Of a DNA stretch of 64,000 bases, positions 50,540-61,538 are shown piece after piece. Every line of letters starts with the position of its first letter. Within the stretch, counting starts at the first letter, position 1. The notes beneath the pieces are model-generated. The model saw nothing but the letters and a program-made list of their open reading frames with translations, did no database searches and was not told where the DNA came from. The DNA comes from Roseobacter sp. Its GTDB lineage: Bacteria; Pseudomonadota; Alphaproteobacteria; Rhodobacterales; Rhodobacteraceae. The stretch is taken from contig JAGXGZ010000043.1 in assembly GCA_024636495.1 (NCBI GenBank), positions 1 to 64,000 of the forward strand, in the 5' to 3' direction. Both the position numbers and the translations under genes were made by a program.

Positions 50540-50572
50540 AACAGATGGTCTGTGACACGTCCAGATTTAACC

Positions 50573-50615
50573 CCACCGGACCGGCAGAACCTGCCGCTTC
50601 GGTGGGCGTTTTTCT
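50573..50615 (+). terminator. Rho-independent terminator after pccA
   Basis: CCCACCG...CGGTGGGCGTTTTT. Confidence 0.7.
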
Positions 50616-50624
50616 GTGCGTGCC

Positions 50625-51086
50625 TCAGTCAAAGATATTCCCGGCCGCCTCTTTCTCGTCGCGTATCTCGCGCTGCCGGATTGTCATTTTGTCGATGCTG
50701 CGGGTGATCTCGCGAACATCCCAAGGGCGGGGTTTGCGCAGTTTGATCCCTCCATCCTTTCCAACCAGTACCAGCATAAAGCCCCTTGGGCGCATTTTCA
50801 GCCGCAGCGGGCTGCGTGCCGCAGGGTCCGTATCGATAAGAACAACAACGTCTCTGGACCGCAAATCAACGGTCTGCTCTCGCAACAACTCCATTTGCGC
50901 CACAAAGGCAGGGTCGTCTTCACTGTCTGCAAAGACGAGAACGGGCCTCTTTTTCCAATGGAATTCACTTAAATCTTCCATATCTGCCTGTAAGAACAGC
51001 ACAGTTTCCTGTGGTTCGGTGGCAGATTGTGCGGATGCCGCAACGGCAAACAATCCAGCAAAAACAAGGGCTATTACACGTTTCAT
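50625..51086 (-). CDS. DUF4174-like exported protein
   Basis: MKRVIALVFAGLFAVAASAQS signal; RPVLVFADSEDDPAFVAQMELLREQTVDLRSRDVVVLIDTDP. Confidence 0.75.
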   Translation of the reverse strand: MKRVIALVFAGLFAVAASAQSATEPQETVLFLQADMEDLSEFHWKKRPVLVFADSEDDPAFVAQMELLREQTVDLRSRDVVVLIDTDPAARSPLRLKMRPRGFMLVLVGKDGGIKLRKPRPWDVREITRSIDKMTIRQREIRDEKEAAGNIFD

Positions 51087-51254
51087 TTTTTCTCCTACTG
51101 GAACAGATATAGGGTCTTTAAGCGCGATTGCGATGTGCAAATTGGCGCAAGGACCTATTAAGCTTAATGCAACGGATGTTCGGCCATGAAAGGGACAGTT
51201 TCCCTGAATGGACCGGTTGGGGCGGTTTCCTTGCGAAGATTGGGCAAAACGCTG

Positions 51255-52196
51255 ATGGATATCATCTTGCATTTAGGCGCGCACCGCACCGCCACAACAA
51301 GTTTCCAACGCTATTTGCGATCAAACGCTGACGCTATTTCTGCCTCTGGCACCGGTGTTTGGGGCCCATTGCGTACTAGAAAAGGGCTTTTTGCGGGGCT
51401 TTTTCCGGCTCAGAGCGCTACAATGCTCGGCGCATCGCCTGAACGGGTCAATGGAAGGATCGCTTTTCAGCTTGGCAAAAGCCGCGAAGCAGGGATTGCG
51501 CGATTGCTGATCTCGGACGAAAATATGATCGGCTGTTCGCGTGATTGTGTCCGGACCGGCACGCTTTTTCCCGCAATCGGCGAACGGATGGCGCGGTATA
51601 GTGCTGCTTTTGATCACCAAATTAAGCGGGTTGTGCTCACCATAAGGTCGCCCGAAATGTGGTGGTCTTCTGCTGCGGCATACGCGGTGTCGCGGGGCCA
51701 CCCCCTGCCAGATCAGGCGAGGCTGGCAAAGATTGCACTGTTGCGGCGCAGTTGGCGTGACGTCATTGTGGATCTGGCTTGCGCTATGCCGAATACCGAG
51801 ATTCAGGTTGTTAGCTTTGAAGAATATGCAAGCTGTCCGAACGACTTGCTTGCCCAAGCGACCGGTGTGATGGCACCGCCGGATCTGCAACGCCATTGGG
51901 TAAACCGATCGCCGGACCTGCCCGCCCTGCGCGTCATTCTGGCCGAGCGGGGGCAAGATCCGGACCTGCTGCCGGATTGCACCGGCCGCTGGAGCCCATT
52001 CACCCAAGCGCAGGCAGCAGCACTGCGCGAGACATATTCAGATGATCTGTTCTGGCTGGCTGCCGGGGCGGATGGTCTGGCCGAATTGACACGGAATCCG
52101 ACCCGTAAAAGAGCAGGCACAAGCCAGCCCGCGGGCGACATCAAAAAAGGACACAACAATGACAGCCGACAAAGATACTTGGCGCAATCTGGCTGA
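51255..52196 (+). CDS. Sulfotransferase-like (P-loop) protein
   Basis: N-terminal [43 protein letters not shown]; start reset within ORF 51186..52196; 3' end overlaps mcm by 38 bp. Confidence 0.6.
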   Translation: MDIILHLGAHRTATTSFQRYLRSNADAISASGTGVWGPLRTRKGLFAGLFPAQSATMLGASPERVNGRIAFQLGKSREAGIARLLISDENMIGCSRDCVRTGTLFPAIGERMARYSAAFDHQIKRVVLTIRSPEMWWSSAAAYAVSRGHPLPDQARLAKIALLRRSWRDVIVDLACAMPNTEIQVVSFEEYASCPNDLLAQATGVMAPPDLQRHWVNRSPDLPALRVILAERGQDPDLLPDCTGRWSPFTQAQAAALRETYSDDLFWLAAGADGLAELTRNPTRKRAGTSQPAGDIKKGHNNDSRQRYLAQSG

Positions 52197-54288
52197 GGCC
52201 GAACTGCGTGGACGCTCCATTGACGATCTGACATGGCACACGCTGGAAGGCATCGACGTAAAGCCGCTTTATACCGCCGATGACATTGACGGGCTGGGGC
52301 ATTTGGGCGGCGTGCCGGGTGCAGCACCTTTCACGCGTGGCGTCAAAGCGACGATGTATACAGGGCGACCCTGGACGATCCGTCAATACGCTGGCTTTTC
52401 AACGGCTGAAGCATCCAATGCCTTCTACCGCCGCGCGTTGGCCGCAGGTCAGCAGGGCGTGTCCGTCGCTTTTGATCTGGCAACGCACCGTGGCTACGAC
52501 AGCGATCACCCTCGGGTCGAGGGTGACGTAGGCAAGGCTGGCGTGGCGATTGATTCAGTTGAAGATATGAAGATTCTGTTCGACGGTATCCCGCTGGACA
52601 AGGTGTCGGTATCCATGACGATGAACGGGGCGGTTATTCCAATCCTGGCAAACTTTATCGTCGCAGGCGAAGAGCAGGGGCATGATAAATCCGTCCTTTC
52701 GGGCACGATCCAGAACGACATTCTTAAAGAATTCATGGTGCGCAACACCTATATCTATCCGCCCGAACCTTCGATGAAGATCATCGGTGATATCATCGAA
52801 TATACCTCTGATTACATGCCGAAATTCAACTCGATTTCGATCTCGGGCTATCACATGCAAGAGGCTGGCGCGAACCTCGTTCAGGAACTCGCCTTTACGC
52901 TAGCGGACGGGCGAGAATATGTGCGCACGGCGATTGCCGCCGGGATGGACGTGGATAAATTCGCGCCGCGTCTCAGCTTTTTCTTTTGCATCGGCATGAA
53001 TTTCTTCATGGAGGCCGCCAAACTGCGCGCTGCCCGTCTGCTGTGGTCGCGGATCATGGATGAATTCCAGCCAAAGAACCCAAAATCTTCAATGCTGCGC
53101 ACCCATTGCCAGACCTCGGGCGTATCGTTGCAGGAGCAAGACCCCTATAACAACGTCATCCGCACAGCCTACGAGGCGATGTCGGCAGTTCTTGGGGGCA
53201 CCCAGTCGCTGCACACCAACGCTTTGGACGAGGCGATCGCCTTGCCGACAGAATTCTCATCGCGCATCGCCCGCAATACGCAGTTGATTTTGCAAGAAGA
53301 AACCGGCGTGACCAATGTGGTCGATCCGCTGGCTGGCAGTTATTATGTTGAAAAGCTGACCAGTGACATGGCGGAAGCGGCGTGGAAGCTGATTGAAGAG
53401 GTTGAAGAACTTGGCGGCATGACTAAGGCCGTGGCCTCGGGTATGCCCAAGCTGCGCATCGAAGAAGCCGCCGCGACACGTCAGGCCAAGATCGACCGGG
53501 GGACGGATGTGATCGTCGGCGTTAACAAGTATCGCCGCGAGACCGAGGATGCGATTGATATCATGGATGTCGATAACGTCGCCGTACGCGACAGCCAGAT
53601 CAAACGGTTGGAAACTTTGCGCGCCAACCGTGATGATGCCGCCTGTACCGCAGCGTTGCAAGAACTGACGCGCCGCGCCAAGGAAGGCGGCAATCTGCTT
53701 GATGGTGCCGTCGAGGCGGCGCGTGCGCGTGCCACTGTGGGCGAAATCAGCATGGCGATGGAAACTGAATTCGGTCGCCACCGCGCCGAGGTCAAAACCC
53801 TTGCCGGTGTATATGGCGCGGCCTATGAGGGCGATAGCGGGTTCGCCGAGATTCAGAAATCCGTGGAAGATTTCGCAGAAACCGAAGGCCGTCGCCCTCG
53901 GATGCTGGTCGTAAAAATGGGGCAGGACGGGCATGATCGCGGTGCCAAGGTCATTGCAACAGCCTTTGCGGATATCGGTTTTGACGTGGATGTGGGCCCG
54001 CTGTTCCAAACCCCGGCTGAAGCGGCGCAGGATGCGGTCGATAATGATGTGCATGTGATCGGTATTTCGTCACAGGCCGCGGGCCACAAAACGCTGGCTC
54101 CGCAATTGATCAAAGCGCTGAAAGAGGCCGGGGCCGAGGATATTCTGGTCATCTGTGGCGGCGTGATCCCACAGCAAGATTACAAGTTCTTGCGGGATGC
54201 CGGGGTCAAAGCAATTTTTGGGCCTGGCACCAACATCCCGAGTGCCGCGCAGGACATTCTGAAACTGATCCGCGAAGCGCGCGGTTAG
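52159..54288 (+). CDS. scpA: Methylmalonyl-CoA mutase
   Basis: [34 protein letters not shown]12 motif [16 protein letters not shown]. Confidence 0.97.
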   Translation: MTADKDTWRNLAEAELRGRSIDDLTWHTLEGIDVKPLYTADDIDGLGHLGGVPGAAPFTRGVKATMYTGRPWTIRQYAGFSTAEASNAFYRRALAAGQQGVSVAFDLATHRGYDSDHPRVEGDVGKAGVAIDSVEDMKILFDGIPLDKVSVSMTMNGAVIPILANFIVAGEEQGHDKSVLSGTIQNDILKEFMVRNTYIYPPEPSMKIIGDIIEYTSDYMPKFNSISISGYHMQEAGANLVQELAFTLADGREYVRTAIAAGMDVDKFAPRLSFFFCIGMNFFMEAAKLRAARLLWSRIMDEFQPKNPKSSMLRTHCQTSGVSLQEQDPYNNVIRTAYEAMSAVLGGTQSLHTNALDEAIALPTEFSSRIARNTQLILQEETGVTNVVDPLAGSYYVEKLTSDMAEAAWKLIEEVEELGGMTKAVASGMPKLRIEEAAATRQAKIDRGTDVIVGVNKYRRETEDAIDIMDVDNVAVRDSQIKRLETLRANRDDAACTAALQELTRRAKEGGNLLDGAVEAARARATVGEISMAMETEFGRHRAEVKTLAGVYGAAYEGDSGFAEIQKSVEDFAETEGRRPRMLVVKMGQDGHDRGAKVIATAFADIGFDVDVGPLFQTPAEAAQDAVDNDVHVIGISSQAAGHKTLAPQLIKALKEAGAEDILVICGGVIPQQDYKFLRDAGVKAIFGPGTNIPSAAQDILKLIREARG

Positions 54289-54293
54289 GATGG

Positions 54294-54346
54294 TGCATGA
54301 GGGGGCTGTCTGCCCCCTCATGCACAGAGAATTTTTGACCATTTGG
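54294..54346. repeat. Dispersed hairpin-plus-tail repeat, copy C; 13-bp perfect stem
   Basis: TGCATGAGGGGGC-tgtct-GCCCCCTCATGCA then CAGAGAATTTTTGACCATTTGGAAG. Confidence 0.75.
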
Positions 54347-54357
54347 AAGAGATGAAG

Positions 54358-54969
54358 ATGGAACTGGATCATCTTGCCGTCGCGGCGCGCACTTTAAGCG
54401 AAGCGACAGCACATGTGCAAAACGCTTTGGGCATCACGATGCAAAAGGGTGGTGAGCACGCCGTTTTTCATACCCACAATATGCTTTTGGGGCTGGAGGA
54501 GGAACTGTATCTTGAGGCGATCGCCATCAATCCCGACGGCCCCATTCCTGACCGTGCACGCTGGTTTGATCTGGACCGGTTTCAGGGGCCTGCGCGGTTA
54601 ACGAACTGGATCTGCCGATGTGATGATCTGGACGCCACGCTGGCCGCCCTGCCAGAGGGTTTCGGCACCCCTGTGCAGCTTGAGCGTGGGGATCTGCGGT
54701 GGCGCATGGCGGTGCCCCGGTCAGGGGTGCTGCCCTTTGATAACTGCGCCCCTGCGTTGATCGAGTGGCAAGGCACCGCGCATCCCGCGCAACAGTTGAC
54801 TGCATCTGGTTGTCGGTTGACGGGGCTTGAGGTGCGTCATCCAGACGCCGACATTCTGGCGGGTTTGCTTGCCCCCTTATTGCGGGACGTCCGTGTTTCC
54901 TTTGTCAAAGCGCAGCCTGCGTTAAAGGCGGTATTCGCAAAGGCGGGCAGCCGACTGGTTCTGGGATGA
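54358..54969 (+). CDS. VOC-family (glyoxalase-like) protein
   Basis: MELDHLAVAARTLSEATAHVQNALGITMQKGGEHAVFHTHNMLLGLEEELYLEAIAINPDG. Confidence 0.85.
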   Translation: MELDHLAVAARTLSEATAHVQNALGITMQKGGEHAVFHTHNMLLGLEEELYLEAIAINPDGPIPDRARWFDLDRFQGPARLTNWICRCDDLDATLAALPEGFGTPVQLERGDLRWRMAVPRSGVLPFDNCAPALIEWQGTAHPAQQLTASGCRLTGLEVRHPDADILAGLLAPLLRDVRVSFVKAQPALKAVFAKAGSRLVLG

Positions 54970-55451
54970 TCCTGCGCGCAGCCGGTGCCCCTGACGCGCC
55001 TGTGATCGCGGCGATCTGGAACCGGATGATCCGCGACACATTGTTTACCTTCACAACCGATGAAAAGACCGATGCCGGGATTACAAAGATGATCGCGGAT
55101 CGGCCCGGTGCTTACTGGGTTGCGCAAGACGACGGGATAGTAGGTTTCGTGACCTACGCGCAATTCCGGTCCGGGCCCGGCTACCAGATGAGCGTCGAAC
55201 ATAGCATTGTGCTAAACGAAGCGGCGCAAGGGCGCGGGGCAGGGCGGGCGTTGATGGACAAGGCGATGAAAATGGCCGCCGAACAAGGTCTGCATGTGAT
55301 GGTCGCGGGCATCAGTTCGGCGAACACCGTAGGGGTGGCATTTCACACCGCTTTGGGGTTTCAGCATGTTGGCCGGATGCCGCAGGTTGCCCATAGAAAC
55401 GGCAGATGGCTGGACTTAATTTTGATGCAGAAAATGCTGAGCGCCCCCTGA
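54966..55451 (+). CDS. GNAT-family N-acetyltransferase
   Basis: EHSIVLNEAAQGRGAGRALMDKAMKMAAEQGLHVMVAGISSANTVGVAFHTALGFQHVGRM. Confidence 0.93.
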   Translation: MILRAAGAPDAPVIAAIWNRMIRDTLFTFTTDEKTDAGITKMIADRPGAYWVAQDDGIVGFVTYAQFRSGPGYQMSVEHSIVLNEAAQGRGAGRALMDKAMKMAAEQGLHVMVAGISSANTVGVAFHTALGFQHVGRMPQVAHRNGRWLDLILMQKMLSAP

Positions 55452-55482
55452 CTTCTGCGCTGCCGCGCAGTAAGGTTGCATC

Positions 55483-56163
55483 ATGTCGATTTGGTCACGC
55501 ATCACAGAAGCCCTAGCAGCACTCACCGCCGGTGAGGGGTTGTCGGCTGTGTTTGACCGCCTGCGCAGCCCGCCCGAACGGTCAGTCGCTTTTACAATTG
55601 CTGTAATTGCTTTGGGTGCAAAGATGGCCAAGGCCGACGGGCTTGTCACTCGGGACGAGGTCACGGCATTTCGCGAGGTTTTCCAGATTGCAGAGGCCGA
55701 CCAGCAGGGGGCTGCGCGCGTGTTCAACCTGGCGCGTCAGGACGTGGCGGGGTTTGAAGACTATGCAACCCGCATCGCCAGCATGTTTGCGGACCAACCC
55801 GAAATGCTGCGTGACCTGATCGAAGGGCTGTTTCACATAGCGATGGCGGATGGCACATATCACCCGAATGAAGATGCGTTCCTGACGCGTGTGGCCGAGA
55901 TTTTTGCGATGGATGACAGCGATTTTGCGTCGCTGCGTGCGCGGTTTGTGCCTGATACCTCGCCGCTGCCGCATACTGTGCTTGGCATCGCGCCCAACGC
56001 AACAAAAGCGCAGGCCAAGGCGGCATGGCGTCAGTTGGTGCGCAATAATCACCCTGACGCCTTGGTGGCACGGGGGTTGCCACCCGAAGCAATCTCGATG
56101 GCGGAAAAACGCATGATCGACATCAACCGCGCGTGGGAAACCTGGTCTGGCAAAGGCCGCTGA
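55483..56163 (+). CDS. DjlA-like protein: TerB domain plus C-terminal J domain
   Basis: FTIAVIALGAKMAKADGLVTRDEV...(TerB) and AKAAWRQLVRNNHPDALVARGLPPEAISMAEKRMIDINRAWE (J domain, HPD). Confidence 0.9.
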   Translation: MSIWSRITEALAALTAGEGLSAVFDRLRSPPERSVAFTIAVIALGAKMAKADGLVTRDEVTAFREVFQIAEADQQGAARVFNLARQDVAGFEDYATRIASMFADQPEMLRDLIEGLFHIAMADGTYHPNEDAFLTRVAEIFAMDDSDFASLRARFVPDTSPLPHTVLGIAPNATKAQAKAAWRQLVRNNHPDALVARGLPPEAISMAEKRMIDINRAWETWSGKGR

Positions 56164-57188
56164 TGCGGATTGCCACCTATAATGTCGAATGGTTCACGGG
56201 CCTGTTTGACGAACACAACCGGCTTTTCAATGACGACGGATGGTCTGACCGCCACGGTGTGACCCGTGCACAGCAGACCCAGGCGCTTGGTGCCGTTTTT
56301 CGCGCTTTAGACGCGGATGCGGTGATGATCATCGAGGCGCCTGACGATGGCCGCAAGCATCAAACAGTCATAGCATTGCAGGCCTTTGCGGCGCATTTCA
56401 ACTTGCGCACTCGGGCCGCGATCATGGGGTTTGCCAACGATACTCAGCAAGAAATTGCGCTGCTTTATGACCCTGATAAACTGACCGTGTCTCATGTGCC
56501 GGGCGGTGTTCCGACCGGGCCCGAAGGGGCGACCGGTGCGCCCCGCTTTGATGGCGTTTTGCGGATTGATCTGGACGTCGACGCCAGCGAGGATCTGGTT
56601 GTCTTCTCAAAACCGCCGCTGGAATTGAATGTTCAGACAAACTCGGGGTTTGCCTTTCACATGATTGGCGCGCATTTGAAGTCGAAAGCACCGCATGGTG
56701 CCAAAAACGATGCGGATGTGATGCGCCTGGGGATTGCCAATCGGCGCAAACAGTTGGCCCAAGCGATCTGGCTGCGTGGCCGCATTGACGAGCAGCTTGC
56801 GCATGGCACTGCCTTGATGGTGATGGGCGATTTGAACGATGGTCCGGGTCTGGACACGTTCGAAGATCTGTTCGGGCGATCGTCGGTCGAGATTGTGATG
56901 GGCCATCGCGGTGAAAACGAGCTGACCGACCCGCACGCCATGCGCGCCTTGAGCCAACGCATCGGTGCTGTGCCGACAACTTCGCGGTTTTGGATCGCAC
57001 AGGAAAAGCGGTATTTGCAAGCGTTGTTGGATTATATCATGGTCAGCCCCGCTTTTTTGCAGCGCAATGCAAATTGGCGCATTTGGCATCCGATGGATGA
57101 TCCCGATTGCTGGCACGATACCGCGCTACGGGATGCGCTGATCACGGCGTCTGATCATTTCCCCGTGACAATCGAGTTTGATGATTAA
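56163..57188 (+). CDS. Endonuclease/exonuclease/phosphatase family protein
   Basis: MRIATYNVEWFTGLFDEHN...VMGDLNDGPG...ASDHFPVTIEF. Confidence 0.9.
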   Translation: MRIATYNVEWFTGLFDEHNRLFNDDGWSDRHGVTRAQQTQALGAVFRALDADAVMIIEAPDDGRKHQTVIALQAFAAHFNLRTRAAIMGFANDTQQEIALLYDPDKLTVSHVPGGVPTGPEGATGAPRFDGVLRIDLDVDASEDLVVFSKPPLELNVQTNSGFAFHMIGAHLKSKAPHGAKNDADVMRLGIANRRKQLAQAIWLRGRIDEQLAHGTALMVMGDLNDGPGLDTFEDLFGRSSVEIVMGHRGENELTDPHAMRALSQRIGAVPTTSRFWIAQEKRYLQALLDYIMVSPAFLQRNANWRIWHPMDDPDCWHDTALRDALITASDHFPVTIEFDD

Positions 57189-57241
57189 ACAAGGCTGCTG
57201 ATATCTTTTGCGGTGTGCGCAAAGATGTGTAGTGTCAGGAT

Positions 57242-57616
57242 ATGAAAAACATTTCCCTGATTTGCGCCTTAATTTGCTTGCCCGGTCTTGCGACGGGGCA
57301 AACCGTGCCAGACACTGGTCCCTCCATGATGGAGCGGGGCGCGCAGATGTTTCTTGACGGCATGATGCAGGAAATGGCCCCAACACTCGAAGATTTGTCG
57401 GAACTGGGGGATAAAATCGGCCCGGCGCTGCGTGACTTTGCCAGCGAAATGGGTCCGGCCTTAGGCGGTATTCTGGAAAGCGTTGAGGATTGGAGCGTTT
57501 ATGAAGCCCCCGAGATTTTGCCCAATGGCGACATCATCATCAAACGCAAACCCGAGCCTGAGGCCCCCAAAGGGCCGATGATCTTTGTCGATAAGACGCC
57601 CCAGATCGATATTTAG
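57242..57616 (+). CDS. Exported hypothetical protein
   Basis: Signal peptide MKNISLICALICLPGLATGQ; stop codon overlaps the convergent ppx stop. Confidence 0.7.
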   Translation: MKNISLICALICLPGLATGQTVPDTGPSMMERGAQMFLDGMMQEMAPTLEDLSELGDKIGPALRDFASEMGPALGGILESVEDWSVYEAPEILPNGDIIIKRKPEPEAPKGPMIFVDKTPQIDI

Positions 57617-59247
57617 GATTTTGCCGTCTTAAGTTGCACCTGAGCGCCCAGTGACGCCGCGAGTGAGTTCAGCCGCGCTTCTGCGACCTCTCCGAACAGG
57701 GGCAGCATGTCGTTGGTAAGCCAAAGTTCAAGGAGCTTCTTTTTAGGATACCAGCGCAGGGTGCCGCGTTCTGCGTCCTTGTTCATCCACAACATTGCAC
57801 CAAATCGCATAGCCTTGCCCAGAATTTCTGCATCCATCCGGGCTTTCTCGTCGACCAACTCGTATAGGTCTTCAAATCGGCTGTTTTCACGTTTGTTCGA
57901 ATAGCGATGCAGCAAGGAAAGCCCCAGAAAAACACGCTCCGAATGCTTGAGGCCCCCCAGATTTGCACGGGTCGCGTTGTCAAAACAGACTTCGGCACGG
58001 TAGTCGGGATGCGCGCGCCAACTGACGTCGTGTAGCAGGCATGCAGCCTTGATCAGACGTTTGCGCTGCGGTGAGGCGGATTTATAAAGCGGCGAGATGA
58101 AGTCGAACAAAACCTTGCCAAAACCCGGCGTGCGCGCGTCTTTGTCCTCGGCAAAACGGCAGGCCTCGATCAGCGGATCACGGTCGCGCAGACGTTGCGG
58201 CATCTGTTCATACAGCATCCCCTCGCGAATACCGTAGCTTGAGATCGCTATATCCTTGGGCTTGAAGGTCTTGACCAGCCGGGACAGAACCTCGGCAGCA
58301 TAAGGAACCAGCGCCATCCGGCTTGACGACACGCCGCTGATTTGGCGCAATTCCTCGATGTCTGAATTCTGTATATGTTTGACGGTGTCGCGCACCGACT
58401 TTGCGGTCATGCGGTATTCGTGAAGTACGTGCAAAGGATACCCCTGACGCACCATATCTATCCTCGCAATCGCGCGCCACGATCCGCCCACCAGAAACAA
58501 CCGGTCGCGCTGCGCACCCATTTTTTCGGCAAGCCCTTGCATGATCTCTTTGATATGGGCCTGCCGCGCTTTTGCCCCGCCTTTAAGGTCGCGCAATTTG
58601 AGCGGCCCAAGGGCCGACGTCACCCGTTTGCCCACGCGGCCTGCAGAAATCTCCGCCAACTCCATCGATGACCCGCCAATGTCGCACACCAGACCGTAAG
58701 CGCCGGGCCAGCCCAAAAGCACGCCCTGCGCTGAAAGCCGCGCCTCTTCCTCGCCTGCAATCACCCAGATTTTCAGGCCTGTTTCACGCTGCACCTCATC
58801 GCAGAAGTCATGCCCGTCCGTTGCATCGCGCACAGCGGCTGTGGCCACGACAGTCAGTTCCGACAGGCCCATACCTTCGGCAAGCTTGCTGAAACGCCGC
58901 ATGGCAGACAGCGCACGCGCGCGCCCTTGGGGTGATAAATGCCCGGTTTCGGCCATCCCTGCACCCAACGCGCACATAATCTTTTCGTTGTAAAAATAGG
59001 CGGGTGATCGCGCGGCCCCGTCAAATACCACCAATCGGACCGAGTTCGAGCCGACATCCACAACACCGACCCGCGCCAAGGCACGTGCCGACGGATCTTG
59101 GAACAAAGGTTTACCGAAAAGCCCCAAATCGGCCACGCCGGTTTCGGGGACTAGGGGAGGCGGATTGGTATCTGTCTGATCTGCCACAAACGCTCCTGGC
59201 GGCCCTTGGTTCGCTTGCAAACTGGCCCAGTGGGCAAGTGAGGTCAA
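57613..59247 (-). CDS. ppx: Exopolyphosphatase (Ppx/GppA family)
   Basis: VGVVDVGSNSVRLVVFDG...VCDIGGSSMELAEI; C-terminal HD-like LLHDVSWRAHPDYRAE. Confidence 0.93.
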   Translation of the reverse strand: MTSLAHWASLQANQGPPGAFVADQTDTNPPPLVPETGVADLGLFGKPLFQDPSARALARVGVVDVGSNSVRLVVFDGAARSPAYFYNEKIMCALGAGMAETGHLSPQGRARALSAMRRFSKLAEGMGLSELTVVATAAVRDATDGHDFCDEVQRETGLKIWVIAGEEEARLSAQGVLLGWPGAYGLVCDIGGSSMELAEISAGRVGKRVTSALGPLKLRDLKGGAKARQAHIKEIMQGLAEKMGAQRDRLFLVGGSWRAIARIDMVRQGYPLHVLHEYRMTAKSVRDTVKHIQNSDIEELRQISGVSSSRMALVPYAAEVLSRLVKTFKPKDIAISSYGIREGMLYEQMPQRLRDRDPLIEACRFAEDKDARTPGFGKVLFDFISPLYKSASPQRKRLIKAACLLHDVSWRAHPDYRAEVCFDNATRANLGGLKHSERVFLGLSLLHRYSNKRENSRFEDLYELVDEKARMDAEILGKAMRFGAMLWMNKDAERGTLRWYPKKKLLELWLTNDMLPLFGEVAEARLNSLAASLGAQVQLKTAKS

Positions 59248-59297
59248 TCGCTAACGGGCAAGGCTTTGGCAAAAAGGGGCGTTGGGGGCACCGTGGT

Positions 59298-61472
59298 TCA
59301 ATCCTCGGTATGGGTGAGTTTTGGTACATCTGACGCACCCGCACTGCCACGTCCTGAAAGCGATGGATTTTCCATAAAGAAGCGGTGGCAATTGAACGCG
59401 AACGTCCCTTCTTCCAGTGGATGACGGGTAAAACTGCCATCCGGGGCCATCACCCAGCTTTGGGCGACATCGGCCAAATTCGCGGCCATGATCTGGCTGG
59501 TGATCTGCGCCTTGACCGTCTGGTTTTCGATCTCGACCAAAGTTTCGACCCGGCGCGTCAGGTTGCGGCCCATCCAGTCGGCAGAGGAGATAAACACGCG
59601 GGATTTCTTGTGGGGCAAGCCGTAGCCATTTCCAAAGCAAACGATACGGGAATGTTCAAGGAACCGCCCCACGATGGATTTCACACGGATGTTTTCCGAC
59701 AAACCTTTGATGCCGGGGCGCAGGCTGCATATACCGCGCACCACGAGGCTGATCTTTACGCCAGCCTGTGACGCTGCATAAAGCGCGTCGATCACATCTG
59801 GGTCCACGATAGAGTTCATTTTGGCCCAAATGATAGCCGGTTTGCCTGCGGCGGCGTGTTTCGCCTCGGCTGCGATCATCTCAAGCAGGCGTGGCTTTAG
59901 GGTGATCGGCGAAATCGCGAGGTTGTCCAGTGTATCGGGTTGCGCATAGCCCGAAAGATAGTTGAACACCTTGGTTGCATCGCGCCCCAGCTTTTGGTCG
60001 CAGGTAAAGAACGAAAGATCGGTATAGATGCGCGCCGTAATAGGGTGGTAATTGCCGGTCCCGTAGTGGGTGTAGGTGACCAGTTGATCCCCCTCGCGGC
60101 GCACCACAGTCGAGATTTTGGCGTGGGTTTTCAGATCGATAAAACCGTACACGACATGCGCGCCGGCGCGCTCAAGCCTGCGCGACTGGCGGATATTTGC
60201 GGCCTCGTCAAAGCGGGCCTTGAGTTCAACGAGTGCAGTGACGGATTTGCCGTCTTCTGCGGCTTCACACAGCGCTTCGACGATGGGGCTATCGCGCGAG
60301 GTGCGGTAGAGCGTTTGTTTGATCGCCACCACATTGGGGTCACGCGCGGCCTGCGCCAGAAAGCGGACAACCATATCGAAGGTTTCATAGGGGTGGTGCA
60401 GCAACATGTCTTTGGAGCGGATCGCCGCGAACATATCGCCTTCGTGATCGGTAACGCGTTCAGGGATACGGGGTGTAAACTGGGGCCAAAGCAGGTCGCT
60501 GCGGCTGTCGATCACCAGTTCTGAAAGATCTCCGACCCCGATCATCCCGGCGATCTCGATCACATCTTGCGGGCGCACGCCAAGTTCAGCCATCACCACA
60601 TTCTTAAGCTTTTCAGGCGCGTTTGCTGAATGCGTCAGCCGCACAACTTCGCCGCGACGCCGACGTTTCAACGCCACTTCGAATTCGCGCACAAGGTCTT
60701 CGGCTTCGTCCTCGACCTCGAGATCGCTGTCACGCAGCACCCTGAACTCAAAGTGGTCTTTCAGTTTGTAGCCGGGGAAAAGACCCGGAATGTTGAGAAC
60801 CAGCAGATCCTCCAACGGCAGGAAGCGCTGACATCCGTCGGGCGCGGGCAGGGCCACGAAGCGGTCTATCTTTGCGGGTATCGGCAACAGCGCTTGCAGC
60901 GGGCGCTTGTCGGAACTGCGCTCAAGCTGAAGGGCTAGCACATAGCCGGTGTTTGGGATGAACGGAAACGGATGCGCGGGATCGATGGCCAATGGCGACA
61001 GAACCGCAAAGACCTGATTTAGAAATACGTCCTCAAGAAAGGTCAGGTCGGCCTTGTCCAGATCGGCGGCCCGTTCAAGCATTATATTGTTGGCGTCCAT
61101 CTCGGTCATCAGATCGACCAGCGTGCTTTGCTGCGTCAGCATCAGTTTACGCGCATCTTCGTTGATCAGAACCAATTGTTCCGCCGGGGAAAGCCCGTCG
61201 GCAGCAGGCGTCGTGTTTCCGGCTTGGGCAAGCTCCCGCAGGCCTGCGACGCGGACGGTATAGAATTCATCAAGGTTATTGGCTGAAATCGACAAAAACC
61301 GCAGACGTTCCAGCAAAGGCACACGGGCATTTTGCGCCTCTTCCAGAACGCGCCAGTTGAAGCCAAGCCAGCTTAGTTCGCGGTTATAGAATCGACCCGG
61401 CCCCGTGATGTCGAGATCGGGCAGGTCTTCTGCCTCGGCAAAGGCAGCTTTCAGAAAGTCAGCTTGGGTCAT
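59298..61472 (-). CDS. ppk: Polyphosphate kinase 1
   Basis: [19 protein letters not shown]...[11 protein letters not shown]...[19 protein letters not shown]. Confidence 0.97.
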   Translation of the reverse strand: MTQADFLKAAFAEAEDLPDLDITGPGRFYNRELSWLGFNWRVLEEAQNARVPLLERLRFLSISANNLDEFYTVRVAGLRELAQAGNTTPAADGLSPAEQLVLINEDARKLMLTQQSTLVDLMTEMDANNIMLERAADLDKADLTFLEDVFLNQVFAVLSPLAIDPAHPFPFIPNTGYVLALQLERSSDKRPLQALLPIPAKIDRFVALPAPDGCQRFLPLEDLLVLNIPGLFPGYKLKDHFEFRVLRDSDLEVEDEAEDLVREFEVALKRRRRGEVVRLTHSANAPEKLKNVVMAELGVRPQDVIEIAGMIGVGDLSELVIDSRSDLLWPQFTPRIPERVTDHEGDMFAAIRSKDMLLHHPYETFDMVVRFLAQAARDPNVVAIKQTLYRTSRDSPIVEALCEAAEDGKSVTALVELKARFDEAANIRQSRRLERAGAHVVYGFIDLKTHAKISTVVRREGDQLVTYTHYGTGNYHPITARIYTDLSFFTCDQKLGRDATKVFNYLSGYAQPDTLDNLAISPITLKPRLLEMIAAEAKHAAAGKPAIIWAKMNSIVDPDVIDALYAASQAGVKISLVVRGICSLRPGIKGLSENIRVKSIVGRFLEHSRIVCFGNGYGLPHKKSRVFISSADWMGRNLTRRVETLVEIENQTVKAQITSQIMAANLADVAQSWVMAPDGSFTRHPLEEGTFAFNCHRFFMENPSLSGRGSAGASDVPKLTHTED

Positions 61473-61538
61473 ATCGGCCTTATGGCGTTGGATTATAACA
61501 AATTTATGACGAATTGGATTAAAAGACTATCGCGCGGG

